Assembly (NCBI GenBank): GCA_009846005.1
Contig: VXYL01000068.1
Location: 194,626-258,625, forward strand
Direction: 5' to 3'
DNA from: Gammaproteobacteria bacterium
GTDB taxonomy: Bacteria; Pseudomonadota; Gammaproteobacteria; Pseudomonadales; Azotimanducaceae
Length of the DNA: 64,000 bases
Made by a program: the position numbers and the translations under genes. A model generated the notes under the pieces. The model had not been told where the DNA came from, searched no databases, and was given only the letters and a program-made list of their open reading frames with translations. This document shows, in pieces, positions 8,164 through 17,130 of this stretch. Position 1 is the stretch's first letter, and every line of letters starts with the position of its first letter.

Positions 8164-9327
8164 CTAGCGCGCACCGAGCGCGGCCACGCGTTTCGAGATG
8201 CTCAACCCGCGTCGGCCAAGGCGCATTGGATTGCGGTCGTGTCCATTGGTGCAATAGCCGATGGAAATCCCCGTGACCGGGTCGCCCCAGGCGATCTGCC
8301 CGCCGGCCCCGCCATGACCGAAGGCGAACGGCGAACTGTCCCGGGCGAACCCCCGGAAGTTCCGATACTCGTCGCCGGCGACGACGATTCCGAGACCCCG
8401 GTTCACCGGAACGCCGGACATGGGGTCGCGTAGGTCCCCGGAACGTACCGTGCGTGCCATCTCCAGGGTGCTTTTTCGCCAGATTCGACGACCGTCGACG
8501 CTGCCGCCGTGGATGAGTCCCTGGTAGAACAGGGCCAGCTCGGCAGCCGACATGATGCCGCCGCCACCGGGTACGCCCACTGCGCGAATCTCGGCGCGGT
8601 TGAAGCTCAGGATGGCCTCTTCCGTGACCTCCGTCACGGGGGGTTCCGGAATGCCGAGTCGTTCATAGTCCGCGCTGGTCATCGGATCGCCGCAATGCGT
8701 AAGTTCGGTCACGCGGGGGTTCTCCGGCCCGGGCAGTCCGACGTACAGGTCCTTGAGTCCCAGGGGGTCGGCGACTTCGGTGCGCGTGAACTCGGTGAAA
8801 TCGCGACCGGTGCGCCGTTCTATGATCTCCGCGACAACCCACATGCTGGACGAGGGGTGGTATTCGAACCGGGTTCCGGGTTCCCAGTTCAGTCGCCATT
8901 GGGCGAAGCGCGCAAGCCGCCGGTCCCGGTCCAGCCAATCCGTGGGCCGGAACGGCGCGTTGGGAAAACCGGCTGTGTGCAGGAAGAGCTGCTCGACGGT
9001 GACGACTTCCTTGCCGTTGGTTGCGAACTCGGGAACGATGTCCGCGACCACCTCGTCGACGGACAGTTCGCCGGCTTCGATGAGAAGCCAAGCCGCAGCC
9101 GATGTGATTGCCTTGGTGGCGGAGAACACGCAGTACAAACTGTCGTTGGTCGCGTCGCCGAACGTCTCGAACAGGACCAATCGTCCTTCCTTCGCCACGG
9201 CGATCTGCGCGGACGGCAAAAGCCCGTCGTCGACCTCTCGACGGACGCGCTGGACCACCTCGGTGAGCTTGCCGGAGTCGATGCCGACCGACTCTGGGGA
9301 CTCGGCGTAGAACTTCGGGTTTGGCAC
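8164..9327 (-). CDS. Beta-lactamase-fold serine hydrolase (class C / esterase-like)
   Basis: This 387-residue protein has the three active-site motifs of the serine beta-lactamase-like family: SATK (SxxK, in VFSATKAITSAAA, about residue 70), YHPS as the Tyr motif (FEYHPSSSMWV) and HGGAGGQIAWG (HxG-type, about residue 350). The GTG start at 9325-9327 is supported by the strong AAGGAGAGG site upstream. There is no signal peptide, which argues for a cytoplasmic esterase or amidase of the EstB/LovD type rather than an antibiotic-resistance enzyme. It is a single gene flanked by intergenic spaces on both sides. Confidence 0.85.
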   Translation of the reverse strand: MPNPKFYAESPESVGIDSGKLTEVVQRVRREVDDGLLPSAQIAVAKEGRLVLFETFGDATNDSLYCVFSATKAITSAAAWLLIEAGELSVDEVVADIVPEFATNGKEVVTVEQLFLHTAGFPNAPFRPTDWLDRDRRLARFAQWRLNWEPGTRFEYHPSSSMWVVAEIIERRTGRDFTEFTRTEVADPLGLKDLYVGLPGPENPRVTELTHCGDPMTSADYERLGIPEPPVTEVTEEAILSFNRAEIRAVGVPGGGGIMSAAELALFYQGLIHGGSVDGRRIWRKSTLEMARTVRSGDLRDPMSGVPVNRGLGIVVAGDEYRNFRGFARDSSPFAFGHGGAGGQIAWGDPVTGISIGYCTNGHDRNPMRLGRRGLSISKRVAALGAR

Positions 9328-9562
9328 GCGCCTCTCCTTAGGACAAACAGCAGATTATCGCGCGCTGGAGCCGCCGATTGTCCAGCACAGCGGATTCTCG
9401 AACCCTCGGGGCGACCGCGTCACCGTTGCGCCGATATAACCACGAGTTGCCCGCATAGTCCCGTGCGGGTACTTGCCGCCTAGCTGCCGAGTGGACAAAC
9501 TCACGTCCCTGCGCCGCCCGCCGACGTGCGACTGAATCAGACAATCTGGGACACGACTGGTG

Positions 9563-10540
9563 ATGGACACAACCGCTGACTTCGCCGCCGCCGTCGGCAA
9601 TACCCCATTGATCCGTTTGAACCGGCTTTCCGAAGAGACCGGCTGTGAGATTCTCGGCAAGGCGGAGTTCCTGAATCCGGGCGGTTCGGTCAAGGATCGG
9701 GCCGCGTTGTGGATCATTCGCGAACACGAGAAGAGCGGGGCGCTCGGGCCGGGCGGCACGGTCGTGGAAGGCACCGCCGGCAACACCGGCATCGGCCTTG
9801 CTCACATCTGCAACGCGCGGGGGTATCCGTGCGTGATCTACATCCCCGAGGATCAGTCGCCGGAGAAGATCGACCTGTTGCGAACCCTCGGCGCCGAGGT
9901 GCGCGCCGTTCCCAAGGCGCCCTACGCGGACGAGATGAACTACCAGAAGCAAGCGGGGCGGTACGCGGCTGGTCTGTCCAACGGCGTTTGGGCCAACCAG
10001 TTCGACAACACCGCCAATCGCCTTGCGCACTACGAGTCAACCGGGCCCGAGATATGGAATCAGACCGCTGGCAAGGTGGATGCCTTCGTGTCCTCGGTCG
10101 GAACGGGCGGGACCCTGGGCGGCGTTGCGACCTTCCTGAAGGAACGCAATTCCGCCGTCCGCACGGTGCTCGCCGACTGCATGGGCAGCGCTCTCTACAG
10201 CTACGTCACGACCGGCGAACCAACCATGAGCGAAGGCCCGTCGATCACGGAGGGCATCGGCAGCAGCCGTGCCACGGACAACCTTCAGGGCACGCCGGTG
10301 GATGACGCGGTCCAAATCCCGGACCAGGAGATGGTGACGCTGATCTACAGGCTGTTGCGCGAAGAGGGCTGGTTCTTCGGGTCCAGCACCGGCATCAACC
10401 TGTGCGGCGCCGCCAAGGTGGCGCAGGACTTGGGACCGGGGCATGTCATCGTTACCATGCTGTGCGATAGTGGGGCCAAGTACCAGTCCCGCCTGTTCAA
10501 CCGGACATGGCTGGCGGAGCAGGGTTTGTCGCCCGATTGA
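9563..10540 (+). CDS. cysK: Cysteine synthase-like PLP enzyme
   Basis: This 325-residue enzyme is of the O-acetylserine sulfhydrylase family, which forms L-cysteine from O-acetylserine and sulfide. It shows the PLP lysine in NPGGSVKDRAALW (about residue 43), the substrate loop EGTAGNTGIGLAH, the phosphate-binding glycine loop SSVGTGGTLGGVA, and the C-terminal SSTGINL. The GTAGNTG loop, instead of TSGNTG, marks a CysK subgroup common in Alpha- and Gammaproteobacteria. The ATG at 9563 directly follows an in-frame GTG that could also serve. Cystathionine beta-synthase-like activity cannot be excluded. Confidence 0.82.
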   Translation: MDTTADFAAAVGNTPLIRLNRLSEETGCEILGKAEFLNPGGSVKDRAALWIIREHEKSGALGPGGTVVEGTAGNTGIGLAHICNARGYPCVIYIPEDQSPEKIDLLRTLGAEVRAVPKAPYADEMNYQKQAGRYAAGLSNGVWANQFDNTANRLAHYESTGPEIWNQTAGKVDAFVSSVGTGGTLGGVATFLKERNSAVRTVLADCMGSALYSYVTTGEPTMSEGPSITEGIGSSRATDNLQGTPVDDAVQIPDQEMVTLIYRLLREEGWFFGSSTGINLCGAAKVAQDLGPGHVIVTMLCDSGAKYQSRLFNRTWLAEQGLSPD

Positions 10541-10553
10541 GCGGGAGGATGCC

Positions 10554-11984
10554 GTGCAATCGAAATTGAGAGTCGCCGTTGCGCTGGCCTTGGCGGGGGG
10601 TGTTCTCGTCTTGGCCGACAACGGCGGCGATGCAACGACTCCCGAGGTCCGCGTTGTCGAACTCGAGGGCGCCATCGGACCTGCGTCCGCCGACTACTTC
10701 ATGCGCGCCTTGGCGCAGGGTGGCGAAGACGGCATCGACCTCCTGGTCCTGCGTCTAGACACGCCCGGCGGGCTCGACAAGTCCATGCGGGACATGATCA
10801 AGGCAATACTCGCCTCGCCAGTGCCAGTGGCGACCTACGTGGCCCCCAACGGATCACGCGCGGCCAGTGCCGGAACCTACATCATGTACGCGAGCCACAT
10901 CGCCGCCATGGCGCCGGCGACCAATATCGGATCCTCGACGCCGGTCAATCTGGGCGGCGAAGGCTCGCCGCTACCCATCCCGACGGCGCCGCAGCCGCCG
11001 ACGGACGAGGGAGATCCGGGGGGCGACGGGTCGGGCGGCAAAGACGAGCCGGACGCAGAGCCGAAGGACAAGCCGGCGTCGGGGTCGGCCATGAGCCGCA
11101 AGGTGGTCAACGACGCCGTGTCATACATCAAGGGACTCGCCGAGTTGCGCGGGCGCAATGCCGACTGGGCCGAGGCGACGGTGCGCGACGCGGCCAACCT
11201 GACCGCCTCGGAAGCACTTGAGATGAACGTCATCGACCTTGTCGCCGAGAGCCTGACGGCGCTTCTCGAGGCCGTGGATGGACGCACCGTCAACGCGGGC
11301 GGGGTCGACGTCACCATCTCGTCGAAGAACGCCCACATCGAATTCATCGCGCCGGACTGGCGCTATGAACTGCTGGGCATCCTCACGGACCCCAACGTCG
11401 CCTTGATCCTGCTGATGATCGGGTTCTACGGACTCGTGCTCGAGTTCTACAGCCCGGGCATCGGGGTGGGTGCCGTCACCGGCATCATCTGCCTGCTGCT
11501 CGGTGCCTTCGCCCTGCAGATGCTGCCCATAAACTACGCCGGCTTGGCGCTCATCATCGTCGGCATAGCCCTGCTCGTTACGGAGGCGTTCTCACCGAGT
11601 TTCGGGGTGTTCGGCGTCGGCGGCGTCATCGCCTTCGTGGTGGGCGCCATCATTCTCATGGACACGGACCTGCCCGCCTACCAGATCTCGAAACCCGTCA
11701 TTGCCGGGGTAGCCGCCGTTTCGGTGGGCATCATGGTGTTTGTCCTAGGCGCCGCCGTGCGCGCCCGGCGCGCCAAGTCCGCTTCGGGTAAGGAGAGCAT
11801 GCTCGGCGGACGGGCGGAGGTCGTCGAGGACTTCCAGGGCAAGGGCCGGGTGCGGGCGTTCGGCGAAGTCTGGCAAGCCGAAGGCGACCCGGGCGTGGAG
11901 TTCGAGAAGGACAGCCGGGTCACGATCACCGAGTTCGACGGCCTGACCGTACGCGTTGAAGCCAATCAGTCGGAAGGGGACTGA
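10554..11984 (+). CDS. NfeD1-type membrane serine protease (ClpP-like domain plus NfeD OB-fold)
   Basis: This 476-residue protein starts at a GTG 5 bases after GGGAGG. Order of parts: signal peptide ([15 protein letters not shown]); ClpP-like protease domain with the nucleophile in [13 protein letters not shown] and the conserved MSRKVVNDA lysine region; an inserted Pro/Gly/Asp-rich linker (about residues 140-180); four or so transmembrane helices (about 265-400); and a C-terminal OB-fold ([10 protein letters not shown] through [13 protein letters not shown]). NfeD long forms pair with slipin/stomatin, which is encoded 2 bases downstream. In archaeal homologues the protease cleaves the hydrophobic C-terminus of its slipin partner. 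A role in membrane quality control is inferred. Confidence 0.9.
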   Translation: MQSKLRVAVALALAGGVLVLADNGGDATTPEVRVVELEGAIGPASADYFMRALAQGGEDGIDLLVLRLDTPGGLDKSMRDMIKAILASPVPVATYVAPNGSRAASAGTYIMYASHIAAMAPATNIGSSTPVNLGGEGSPLPIPTAPQPPTDEGDPGGDGSGGKDEPDAEPKDKPASGSAMSRKVVNDAVSYIKGLAELRGRNADWAEATVRDAANLTASEALEMNVIDLVAESLTALLEAVDGRTVNAGGVDVTISSKNAHIEFIAPDWRYELLGILTDPNVALILLMIGFYGLVLEFYSPGIGVGAVTGIICLLLGAFALQMLPINYAGLALIIVGIALLVTEAFSPSFGVFGVGGVIAFVVGAIILMDTDLPAYQISKPVIAGVAAVSVGIMVFVLGAAVRARRAKSASGKESMLGGRAEVVEDFQGKGRVRAFGEVWQAEGDPGVEFEKDSRVTITEFDGLTVRVEANQSEGD

Positions 11985-11986
11985 CC

Positions 11987-12790
11987 ATGATTACCAATAC
12001 GATATTCCTAGTCATAATAGTCGGGGCGATTGTCGCCATTCTCGCGAGCGCGTTCCGCGTGCTGCGCGAGTACGAACGGGCTGTGGTGTTCCTGCTCGGC
12101 CGCTTCCAGCGCGTCAAGGGGCCGGGCCTCATCATCATCATTCCGGTCTTGCAGTCGATGGTGCGCGTCGATCTGCGCACCATCGTCATGGACGTGCCGT
12201 CCCAGGATCTGATCACCCGAGACAACGTCTCCGTCAAGGTCAACGCCGTCCTCTACTTCAAGGTGCTCGACCCCGACCACGCCGTGCTCAACGTCGAGAA
12301 CTACATCGAGGCCGTCGGCCAACTGGCCCAGACCACGTTGCGCTCGGTACTCGGCCAGCACGAACTCGACGAACTGCTCGCCGAACGGGAGCGGCTGAAC
12401 CAGAACATCCAGACCATCCTCGACCAGCAGACCGACCAGTGGGGCATCAAGGTGGCGAGCGTCGAGATCAAGCACGTCGACATCGACGAGAGCATGATCC
12501 GCGCCATCGCCAAGCAGGCCGAAGCCGAGCGCGAGCGGCGCGCCAAGGTTATCCACGCCGACGGCGAGTTCGAAGCCGCCGAGCGCCTGACGGCGGCGGC
12601 GGCGCAGTTGGCCAGCGAGTCGGGATCGATGCAGTTGCGCTACCTGCAGACGCTCACCGAGATCGCGGGCGAGAAGTCATCGACCATCGTGTTTCCGCTG
12701 CCGGTCAACCTGATGGAGACCATGAACCGGCTGTTGGGGGACCAGGGCCGTGATGACGGCGGCGACACCCAGGCCGCCGCGTCGGCGTAG
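11987..12790 (+). CDS. Slipin (SPFH/band 7 stomatin-like protein)
   Basis: This 267-residue protein has an N-terminal membrane anchor ([17 protein letters not shown]) and a band-7 domain ([20 protein letters not shown] and [15 protein letters not shown]). A coiled-coil segment rich in Glu and Ala follows (about residues 170-210). It starts 2 bases after the NfeD stop codon, so the two are co-transcribed, as expected for the NfeD-slipin pair. Slipins form oligomeric membrane scaffolds. The TAG stop codon lies within the terminal GTAGGGG of the following repeat, so the repeat boundary sets the end of this protein. Confidence 0.93.
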   Translation: MITNTIFLVIIVGAIVAILASAFRVLREYERAVVFLLGRFQRVKGPGLIIIIPVLQSMVRVDLRTIVMDVPSQDLITRDNVSVKVNAVLYFKVLDPDHAVLNVENYIEAVGQLAQTTLRSVLGQHELDELLAERERLNQNIQTILDQQTDQWGIKVASVEIKHVDIDESMIRAIAKQAEAERERRAKVIHADGEFEAAERLTAAAAQLASESGSMQLRYLQTLTEIAGEKSSTIVFPLPVNLMETMNRLLGDQGRDDGGDTQAAASA

Positions 12791-12947
12791 GGGCGACCCT
12801 AGCGCGCCCGGAGGGTGCGAGGTTGCCTGTCCTAGGGCAGCGCTGCTAGGGCAGCGCGAGGCGTCAGCCGGTTGTCACGAGAATCCGCGAGCATTCTCGA
12901 CACGCGCCCGAAGGGCGCGCCGGGACGGGACAAGCCCGTCCCCTACG
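12787..12947. repeat. GTAGGGG-type palindromic repeat, copy 3, supplying stop codons to both flanking genes
   Basis: It begins GTAGGGGCGACCC and ends GCCCGTCCCCTACG, with internal inverted segments such as GCGCCCGAAGGGCGCG. It fills the gap between the convergent slipin and SMP-30 genes. The slipin TAG (12788-12790) and the SMP-30 TAG (12943-12945, minus strand) both come from the repeat ends. A short duplicated CTAGGGCAGCGCGC-like segment lies in the middle. Confidence 0.8.
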
Positions 12948-13794
12948 AGTTCAGCGGTACGCGGGCGACGGGGACTCTCAAGCCTGCAACGGTCAGCCGT
13001 TCGCGGTAGATGGAACCTTCGCGGTCGCCTTCGACGCCATCGGATCCCGTGACGATGTAGAGGTCGGTTAAGTCCTCACCGCCGAAACAGACGCTGGTGC
13101 ACATGGGCATGGGGACCGCGATGCGCTGTCGCACGCGGCCATCGGGCTCGAACACCGCGACGCAGCTACCGCCGGCGACGGCGACCCAGACAGCGCCGTC
13201 CACAGACACCGCCAACCCGTCGGGTGCACCTTCGTCGAGCGTGGTGAAGGTCCGTTTCGGGCCGAGGTCGCCGTTTCCGACGACGTCGTAGCAGTGCACC
13301 GTCTGCCGCCGCGAATCCGAGTGGTACAGCGTCTTGCCATCCGGCGAGAATCCGAGGCCGTTGGTCAGCAGCACCTCCTCCGCAACGATGTGTGCGGAGC
13401 CGTCGAGGTCGATGACGTAGAGGCTACCGGGTAGTTGCTCGCCCTCTTCGAATACCGGGCTGCCAAGCGAGCCGACGTAGATGCGTCCCGCCGCGTCGGT
13501 GGTCAGGTCGTTGAACCCGACATTGCCGTGTTCGGGATCCCGGTCGAGGATGACGACGGTGTCGCCGCCGTCGAAGCACTTGTAGGCGATGTTGCGGCCG
13601 CCGACGGCAAGACCGTTGTCGGCGTGCAAGGCCATGCCGCCGATCCCTCGCCGGTGCGGGAACACCGTCGTGACCGCGCCGTCTGCGGACAGGCAGTAGA
13701 CGCCGCCGCCAAGCACGTCACTGAACATCAGACCGCGGCCAGGAACCCACACCGGTCCCTCGACGAGCCCGTAGCCGTGGGCAAGTCTCTCCAT
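12943..13794 (-). CDS. SMP-30/gluconolactonase-like beta-propeller protein
   Basis: This 283-residue protein has the six-bladed propeller signatures of the SMP-30/LRE family. They are the metal-site Glu in GLVEGPVWV, Asn in GFNDLTTDAAGRIYVGSLG, Asn in LLTNGLGFSPDGKTLY and Asp in APDGLAVSVDGAVWV. The family hydrolyses sugar lactones or related esters in a Ca/Zn-dependent way. No signal peptide is visible, so it is probably cytoplasmic. The stop codon lies in the adjoining repeat, and the last few residues (RVPLNS) are therefore partly repeat-derived. The natural lactone is unknown. Confidence 0.88.
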   Translation of the reverse strand: MERLAHGYGLVEGPVWVPGRGLMFSDVLGGGVYCLSADGAVTTVFPHRRGIGGMALHADNGLAVGGRNIAYKCFDGGDTVVILDRDPEHGNVGFNDLTTDAAGRIYVGSLGSPVFEEGEQLPGSLYVIDLDGSAHIVAEEVLLTNGLGFSPDGKTLYHSDSRRQTVHCYDVVGNGDLGPKRTFTTLDEGAPDGLAVSVDGAVWVAVAGGSCVAVFEPDGRVRQRIAVPMPMCTSVCFGGEDLTDLYIVTGSDGVEGDREGSIYRERLTVAGLRVPVARVPLNS

Positions 13795-13938
13795 GCGTTG
13801 TCCGTTGAGACGAGTTCCCGTTCAGACTACGCGGTGCATGTAGAAAGCGCGACCTTCGAAGAAATCGCCTTGTCCGTGGCGGTGTGATGGTTTACAACGC
13901 GCCCTCGACTGGAAAAGGGGCAACGTGAGGATTTCACC

Positions 13939-14451
13939 ATGGCAACTCGCAGAGACTTAGTCGTCGGGCTGGCAATCGCGCCGACGATCCCATTCTTGGC
14001 GCGCTCGGCGTTCGCGGAGGAGGCCGAGGCGACGCCAACAGACAAGCTCGAAACGTCTCAGCTTGTGTACATCACGCCGATCAAGAGCAACGGCGAGGAG
14101 AGCCGCTGAAAGGCGGAGATCTGGTTCAGCCACCACGACGGCGACGTATTCGTCGTGACGCCGCCGGAAACCTGGCGGGCGCAGGCGGTTGGCAAGGGAC
14201 TGACCAAGGCGCGGCTGTGGGTCGGCGAGTTCGGCGTGTGGACGCAGTCCGACGGCGCGTTCCGGGACGCGCCCGAGTTGATGGCGACGGCCTCCATCGC
14301 GACCGAGGCGGACGTGCATGCCAAGGTCTTGTCGGCGATGGGCGAGAAGTACGCCCAGAGCGGCTGGGGCCGTTGGGGCCAGCGGTTCAAGGACGGCCTC
14401 GTGGACGGTTCCCGGGTGATGATCCGCTACACGATCGACAATAACCCATGA
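13939..14451 (+). pseudogene. Tat-signal split-barrel-like protein interrupted by one in-frame TGA (codon 57)
   Basis: From the ATG at 13939 (GTGAGG site 8 bases upstream) the frame encodes a twin-arginine leader (MATRRDLVVGLAIAP). It then reads SQLVYITPIKSNGEESR, meets TGA at 14107-14109, and continues without further interruption as KAEIWFSHHDGDVFVVTPP to a stop at 14449-14451. The pattern suggests a pyridoxamine-phosphate-oxidase-like split barrel. That assignment is tentative. The 114 codons after the TGA keep coding character, and the final ATGA overlaps the next gene, so the interruption is either recent, a sequence error, or recoded. A CGACG-TATT-CGTCG hairpin lies at 14142-14155. A single-base change from a TGC/TGT Cys or TGG Trp codon is the simplest explanation. 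Confidence 0.6.
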
Positions 14452-15365
14452 GGGCTAGATGCGCCCTGGCGACCTATGGCGTCGTCTGCGCGATCTCGGT
14501 TGGTGCGGCTGACGCCGTGCGAATCATCGCTCGCCTCGAGCACGAAGCGCTCGACGAAGTGAGCGGCATCGAGAAGTCGGCATTGGGCGATTTCTACTGG
14601 GTGCACAACGACAGCGGCGACGAGGCGCGCCTGTTCGCCATCGATGCGGACTCGGCCGTGCTGAGGCCACCGTATATCCCCGTGTCCGCGGCGGATTGGC
14701 CGGGCCATGCGATCGACGGTGCCTGGAACTTCGACTGGGAGGACATCGCGCTCGCGGATGGCGTTCTCTACATCGCCGACGTCGGCAACAACGGCAACGC
14801 GCGCCGCGACCTTGGTGTCTACGTCGTCAACGAGCCGGATCCCTTGGCGATTCCCAAGATGCGCACGCTCAAGTTCTTGCCAATCCGATATCCGGACCAG
14901 CAGCACTATCCCGCGAAGCTGTGGCACTTCGACTGCGAAGCGGTGTTCGTCGCCGACGAGATGCTCTACTTCATCACGAAGCATCGTCGGCCGGGCGAGA
15001 TCGGCGGCTTCGAAGCCGGTGCCAAGCTCTACCGCTTGGACACGTTGTTCACCGACAGGGAGAATGTGCTGACCTTGGTAGGGACGCACGACGGCATCTT
15101 CCTGGCAACCGGCGCCGACTTGTCGCCGGACGGTTCGAGACTGGCCGTGTCGACCTACGATGCGCTGTGGATCTTCGATAGGCCAGCGGATGGCGACGAC
15201 TGGTTGTCGGGCACGGCGTGGCGGCTCGACCTCGATCGCGATGTCGTCCAACAGTTGGAGGCAGTGACCTGGGACGATGCCGTGACGCTACGGCTCGTGA
15301 ACGAGGATCGCGACGTGATGCTGGCGGACGTGACGGCGTTCTCACCTGTCGCGGAGCCGCACTAG
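14448..15365 (+). CDS. Secreted beta-propeller-like protein of unknown function
   Basis: This 305-residue protein starts with a signal peptide (MRARCALATYGVVCAISVGAADA). Its repeated short strands and aromatic-Asp turns suggest a propeller: DFYWVHNDSGDEARLFAID, DWEDIALADGVLYIADVGNN, FDCEAVFVADEMLYFITK and GADLSPDGSRLAVSTYDALW. These resemble phytase-like or esterase-like propellers, but I recognise no catalytic motif. Its start overlaps the stop of the TGA-interrupted gene (ATGA), so the two are translationally coupled. Periplasmic or extracellular location is inferred from the leader. Confidence 0.8.
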   Translation: MRARCALATYGVVCAISVGAADAVRIIARLEHEALDEVSGIEKSALGDFYWVHNDSGDEARLFAIDADSAVLRPPYIPVSAADWPGHAIDGAWNFDWEDIALADGVLYIADVGNNGNARRDLGVYVVNEPDPLAIPKMRTLKFLPIRYPDQQHYPAKLWHFDCEAVFVADEMLYFITKHRRPGEIGGFEAGAKLYRLDTLFTDRENVLTLVGTHDGIFLATGADLSPDGSRLAVSTYDALWIFDRPADGDDWLSGTAWRLDLDRDVVQQLEAVTWDDAVTLRLVNEDRDVMLADVTAFSPVAEPH

Positions 15366-15390
15366 GATCGCCCACGTATGGCGCAGCCCG

Positions 15391-15789
15391 TCAGGCAACA
15401 ACCCCTATTGCCTGCAGGAGCGCCATGACACCAAGCGCGACTGTACTCAGCGATGTCCCTGCGGCACCGATCAGGCGCAGCGGCGTCTGGACTCGATCAT
15501 GGTGCAGGCCCAGCGGGTGCGCGATGCGGCAGATGACCAGCACGACGCCGATCACATGCAGGAATAGAGAGTTGCCGCCGTTGAGCTCAACAATGGCCAT
15601 CAGGACGATGAGCAGCGGCACATGTTCTGCGAAGTTCCCGTGTCGACGGATCTCCACCGCGAGATGCGTGTTTCCACCGTCGAGGATGGAAATGCCCGTC
15701 TTGGCCCGCAACAATCCGATCCGGGTCGTCAGGCAGACAAGAACCGCGACCAGTAGCGCGGCATACAAAGCTGTGATGGGGACGATCAT
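15391..15789 (-). CDS. MAPEG-family membrane protein
   Basis: This 132-residue protein has four hydrophobic helices: ITALYAALLVAVLVCLTTRIG, given here as ALYAALLVAVLVCL; VPLLIVLMAIVELNG; LHVIGVVLVICRIAH; and TALGVMALL-like near the end. It also has the characteristic RRHGNFAEHVPL segment after helix 1. MAPEG proteins include microsomal glutathione transferases and related small membrane enzymes. Bacterial members such as this are often annotated only by fold. The ATG at 15787-15789 was chosen because upstream in-frame sequence lacks membrane character. It faces the secreted propeller gene convergently and is divergent from the Rieske oxygenase gene. Confidence 0.87.
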   Translation of the reverse strand: MIVPITALYAALLVAVLVCLTTRIGLLRAKTGISILDGGNTHLAVEIRRHGNFAEHVPLLIVLMAIVELNGGNSLFLHVIGVVLVICRIAHPLGLHHDRVQTPLRLIGAAGTSLSTVALGVMALLQAIGVVA

Positions 15790-16007
15790 GGTCAGTGCTC
15801 CGCAAGCGCAACGTTGGTGTTGTTGCAATCCGCCGCTCTTCGAGCGGTGGACCGCACCGGACATCTTAGCGGGGCATGGATTGGCGACGGGGTTGTCGGA
15901 TCGGCTAGTCCGTAGCGCTGGTGCGTCGTTCGCCAGCCTGTCCGGCTTGTGCGGCTCCATGGGCTCTCTGGTACAGTCGCGGCGTTAGCTGCGGAGGGGA
16001 ACTCTGC

Positions 16008-17078
16008 TTGGTCAGCGCAGCGTCGACAGCACAGGATGATCGTCGCCCTACCTCGCCGTTTCCCGACGGCTGGTATTTCGTCGCGAGCCGGCATGCCCTC
16101 TGCGAGCAAACCCTGATCGAGCGGAAATGGCTCGGACAGGAAATCGTGGCATGGTGCGACGATGCGGGTTCGGTATGCGTTGCGGATGCGTACTGCCCGC
16201 ATCTGGGGTCGCACCTCGGCCCTGAAACGGGCGGCAAGGTGCGAAACGGACGGCTGGTCTGCCCGTTCCACGGTTTCGAGTACGACGCGACGGGCCAGTG
16301 CGTCGCTACGCCGAACGCACCGGCGCCGAGGAACGCCAAGCTGAAGCTGTTCGAGACGCAGGTAATCAACGGCTTGGTATTCGCCTGGTGGAGTTCCGTG
16401 GGCCAACCGCCTTATTTCAGACTACCGCTCGACAGGCGGGATGAAGACGGCTGGACCGCTGTGGGCCTGCGGACGTTCCGGCTGACGAGCCATCCCGAGC
16501 ACACGGCCGAGAATTCCGTCGATCTCGCCCACTTCTCGTACATCCACGGGTACTTCGACGTTCACCAGCACGGCTCCGTGACGGTCGATGGCGCGCATCT
16601 TCGTAGCGCTTTCGGCTTCAAGCGCGCACGACCCGTTCTGGGGGGCCGACTACTGTTCGACGTGTCTGTTGTTACCGACGTCTACGGCATGGGCTACTCC
16701 GCCGTCGACATAACCGAACATACGATTCCTTTTAAGTCCCGGTTTTGGGTTCTCGCCACGCCGTTGGACGGCACCTACATGGATCTGTTGTTGGCGAACC
16801 AGACGCAGGAGACCGATCGCGTCAGGCGGGCAATCGTGGGACTTGGTTTCCTTCCGAAACGCATTCGGGCGAAGTTGATGAACTACATCCTGCTGGAGGG
16901 GCAGGTGAAGGACGTTGAACAGGACGTTCCCATCTGGAATCGAAGGGTCTTTCGACCGAGGCCGGTGCTGAACAGCAAGGACGGGAAGATCATGCTGTTC
17001 CGACGCTATTGCAGTCAGTTCTATCCCGAGAACCAGAACACCGGCGGGCAGCCGCGCAGAATGCTCGCTTCGCTGTAG
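16008..17078 (+). CDS. Rieske non-heme iron oxygenase, sterol-oxygenase-like (KshA / DAF-36 / SdmA type)
   Basis: This 356-residue protein probably starts at the TTG at 16008, 7 bases after GGAGGGGA; no ATG fits. The Rieske cluster ligands are in DAYCPHLGSHLG and LVCPFHGFEYD (about residues 60-90). The mononuclear iron site is NSVDLAHFSYIHG (N-x2-D-x2-H-x4-H, about residues 170-182). The motifs around both sites, including FPDGWYFVA, resemble cholesterol 7-desaturase (Neverland/DAF-36), KshA and bacterial SdmA. Those act on sterol or steroid rings, but the exact reaction cannot be read from sequence. An electron-transfer reductase is not encoded nearby. It lies 52 bases upstream of the efflux genes and faces the methyltransferase operon. 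Confidence 0.85.
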   Translation: MVSAASTAQDDRRPTSPFPDGWYFVASRHALCEQTLIERKWLGQEIVAWCDDAGSVCVADAYCPHLGSHLGPETGGKVRNGRLVCPFHGFEYDATGQCVATPNAPAPRNAKLKLFETQVINGLVFAWWSSVGQPPYFRLPLDRRDEDGWTAVGLRTFRLTSHPEHTAENSVDLAHFSYIHGYFDVHQHGSVTVDGAHLRSAFGFKRARPVLGGRLLFDVSVVTDVYGMGYSAVDITEHTIPFKSRFWVLATPLDGTYMDLLLANQTQETDRVRRAIVGLGFLPKRIRAKLMNYILLEGQVKDVEQDVPIWNRRVFRPRPVLNSKDGKIMLFRRYCSQFYPENQNTGGQPRRMLASL

Positions 17079-17130
17079 CCTTTCGCCCGATGGCCGATGA
17101 ACCGACACTGAAGTCCGCCGGAGCGGGCTC

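Noticed and set aside
8164-9327. Serine hydrolase as an antibiotic-resistance beta-lactamase
   Set aside because: It has SxxK, Tyr and HxG motifs but no signal peptide and no KTG triad; an esterase-like role is more likely.
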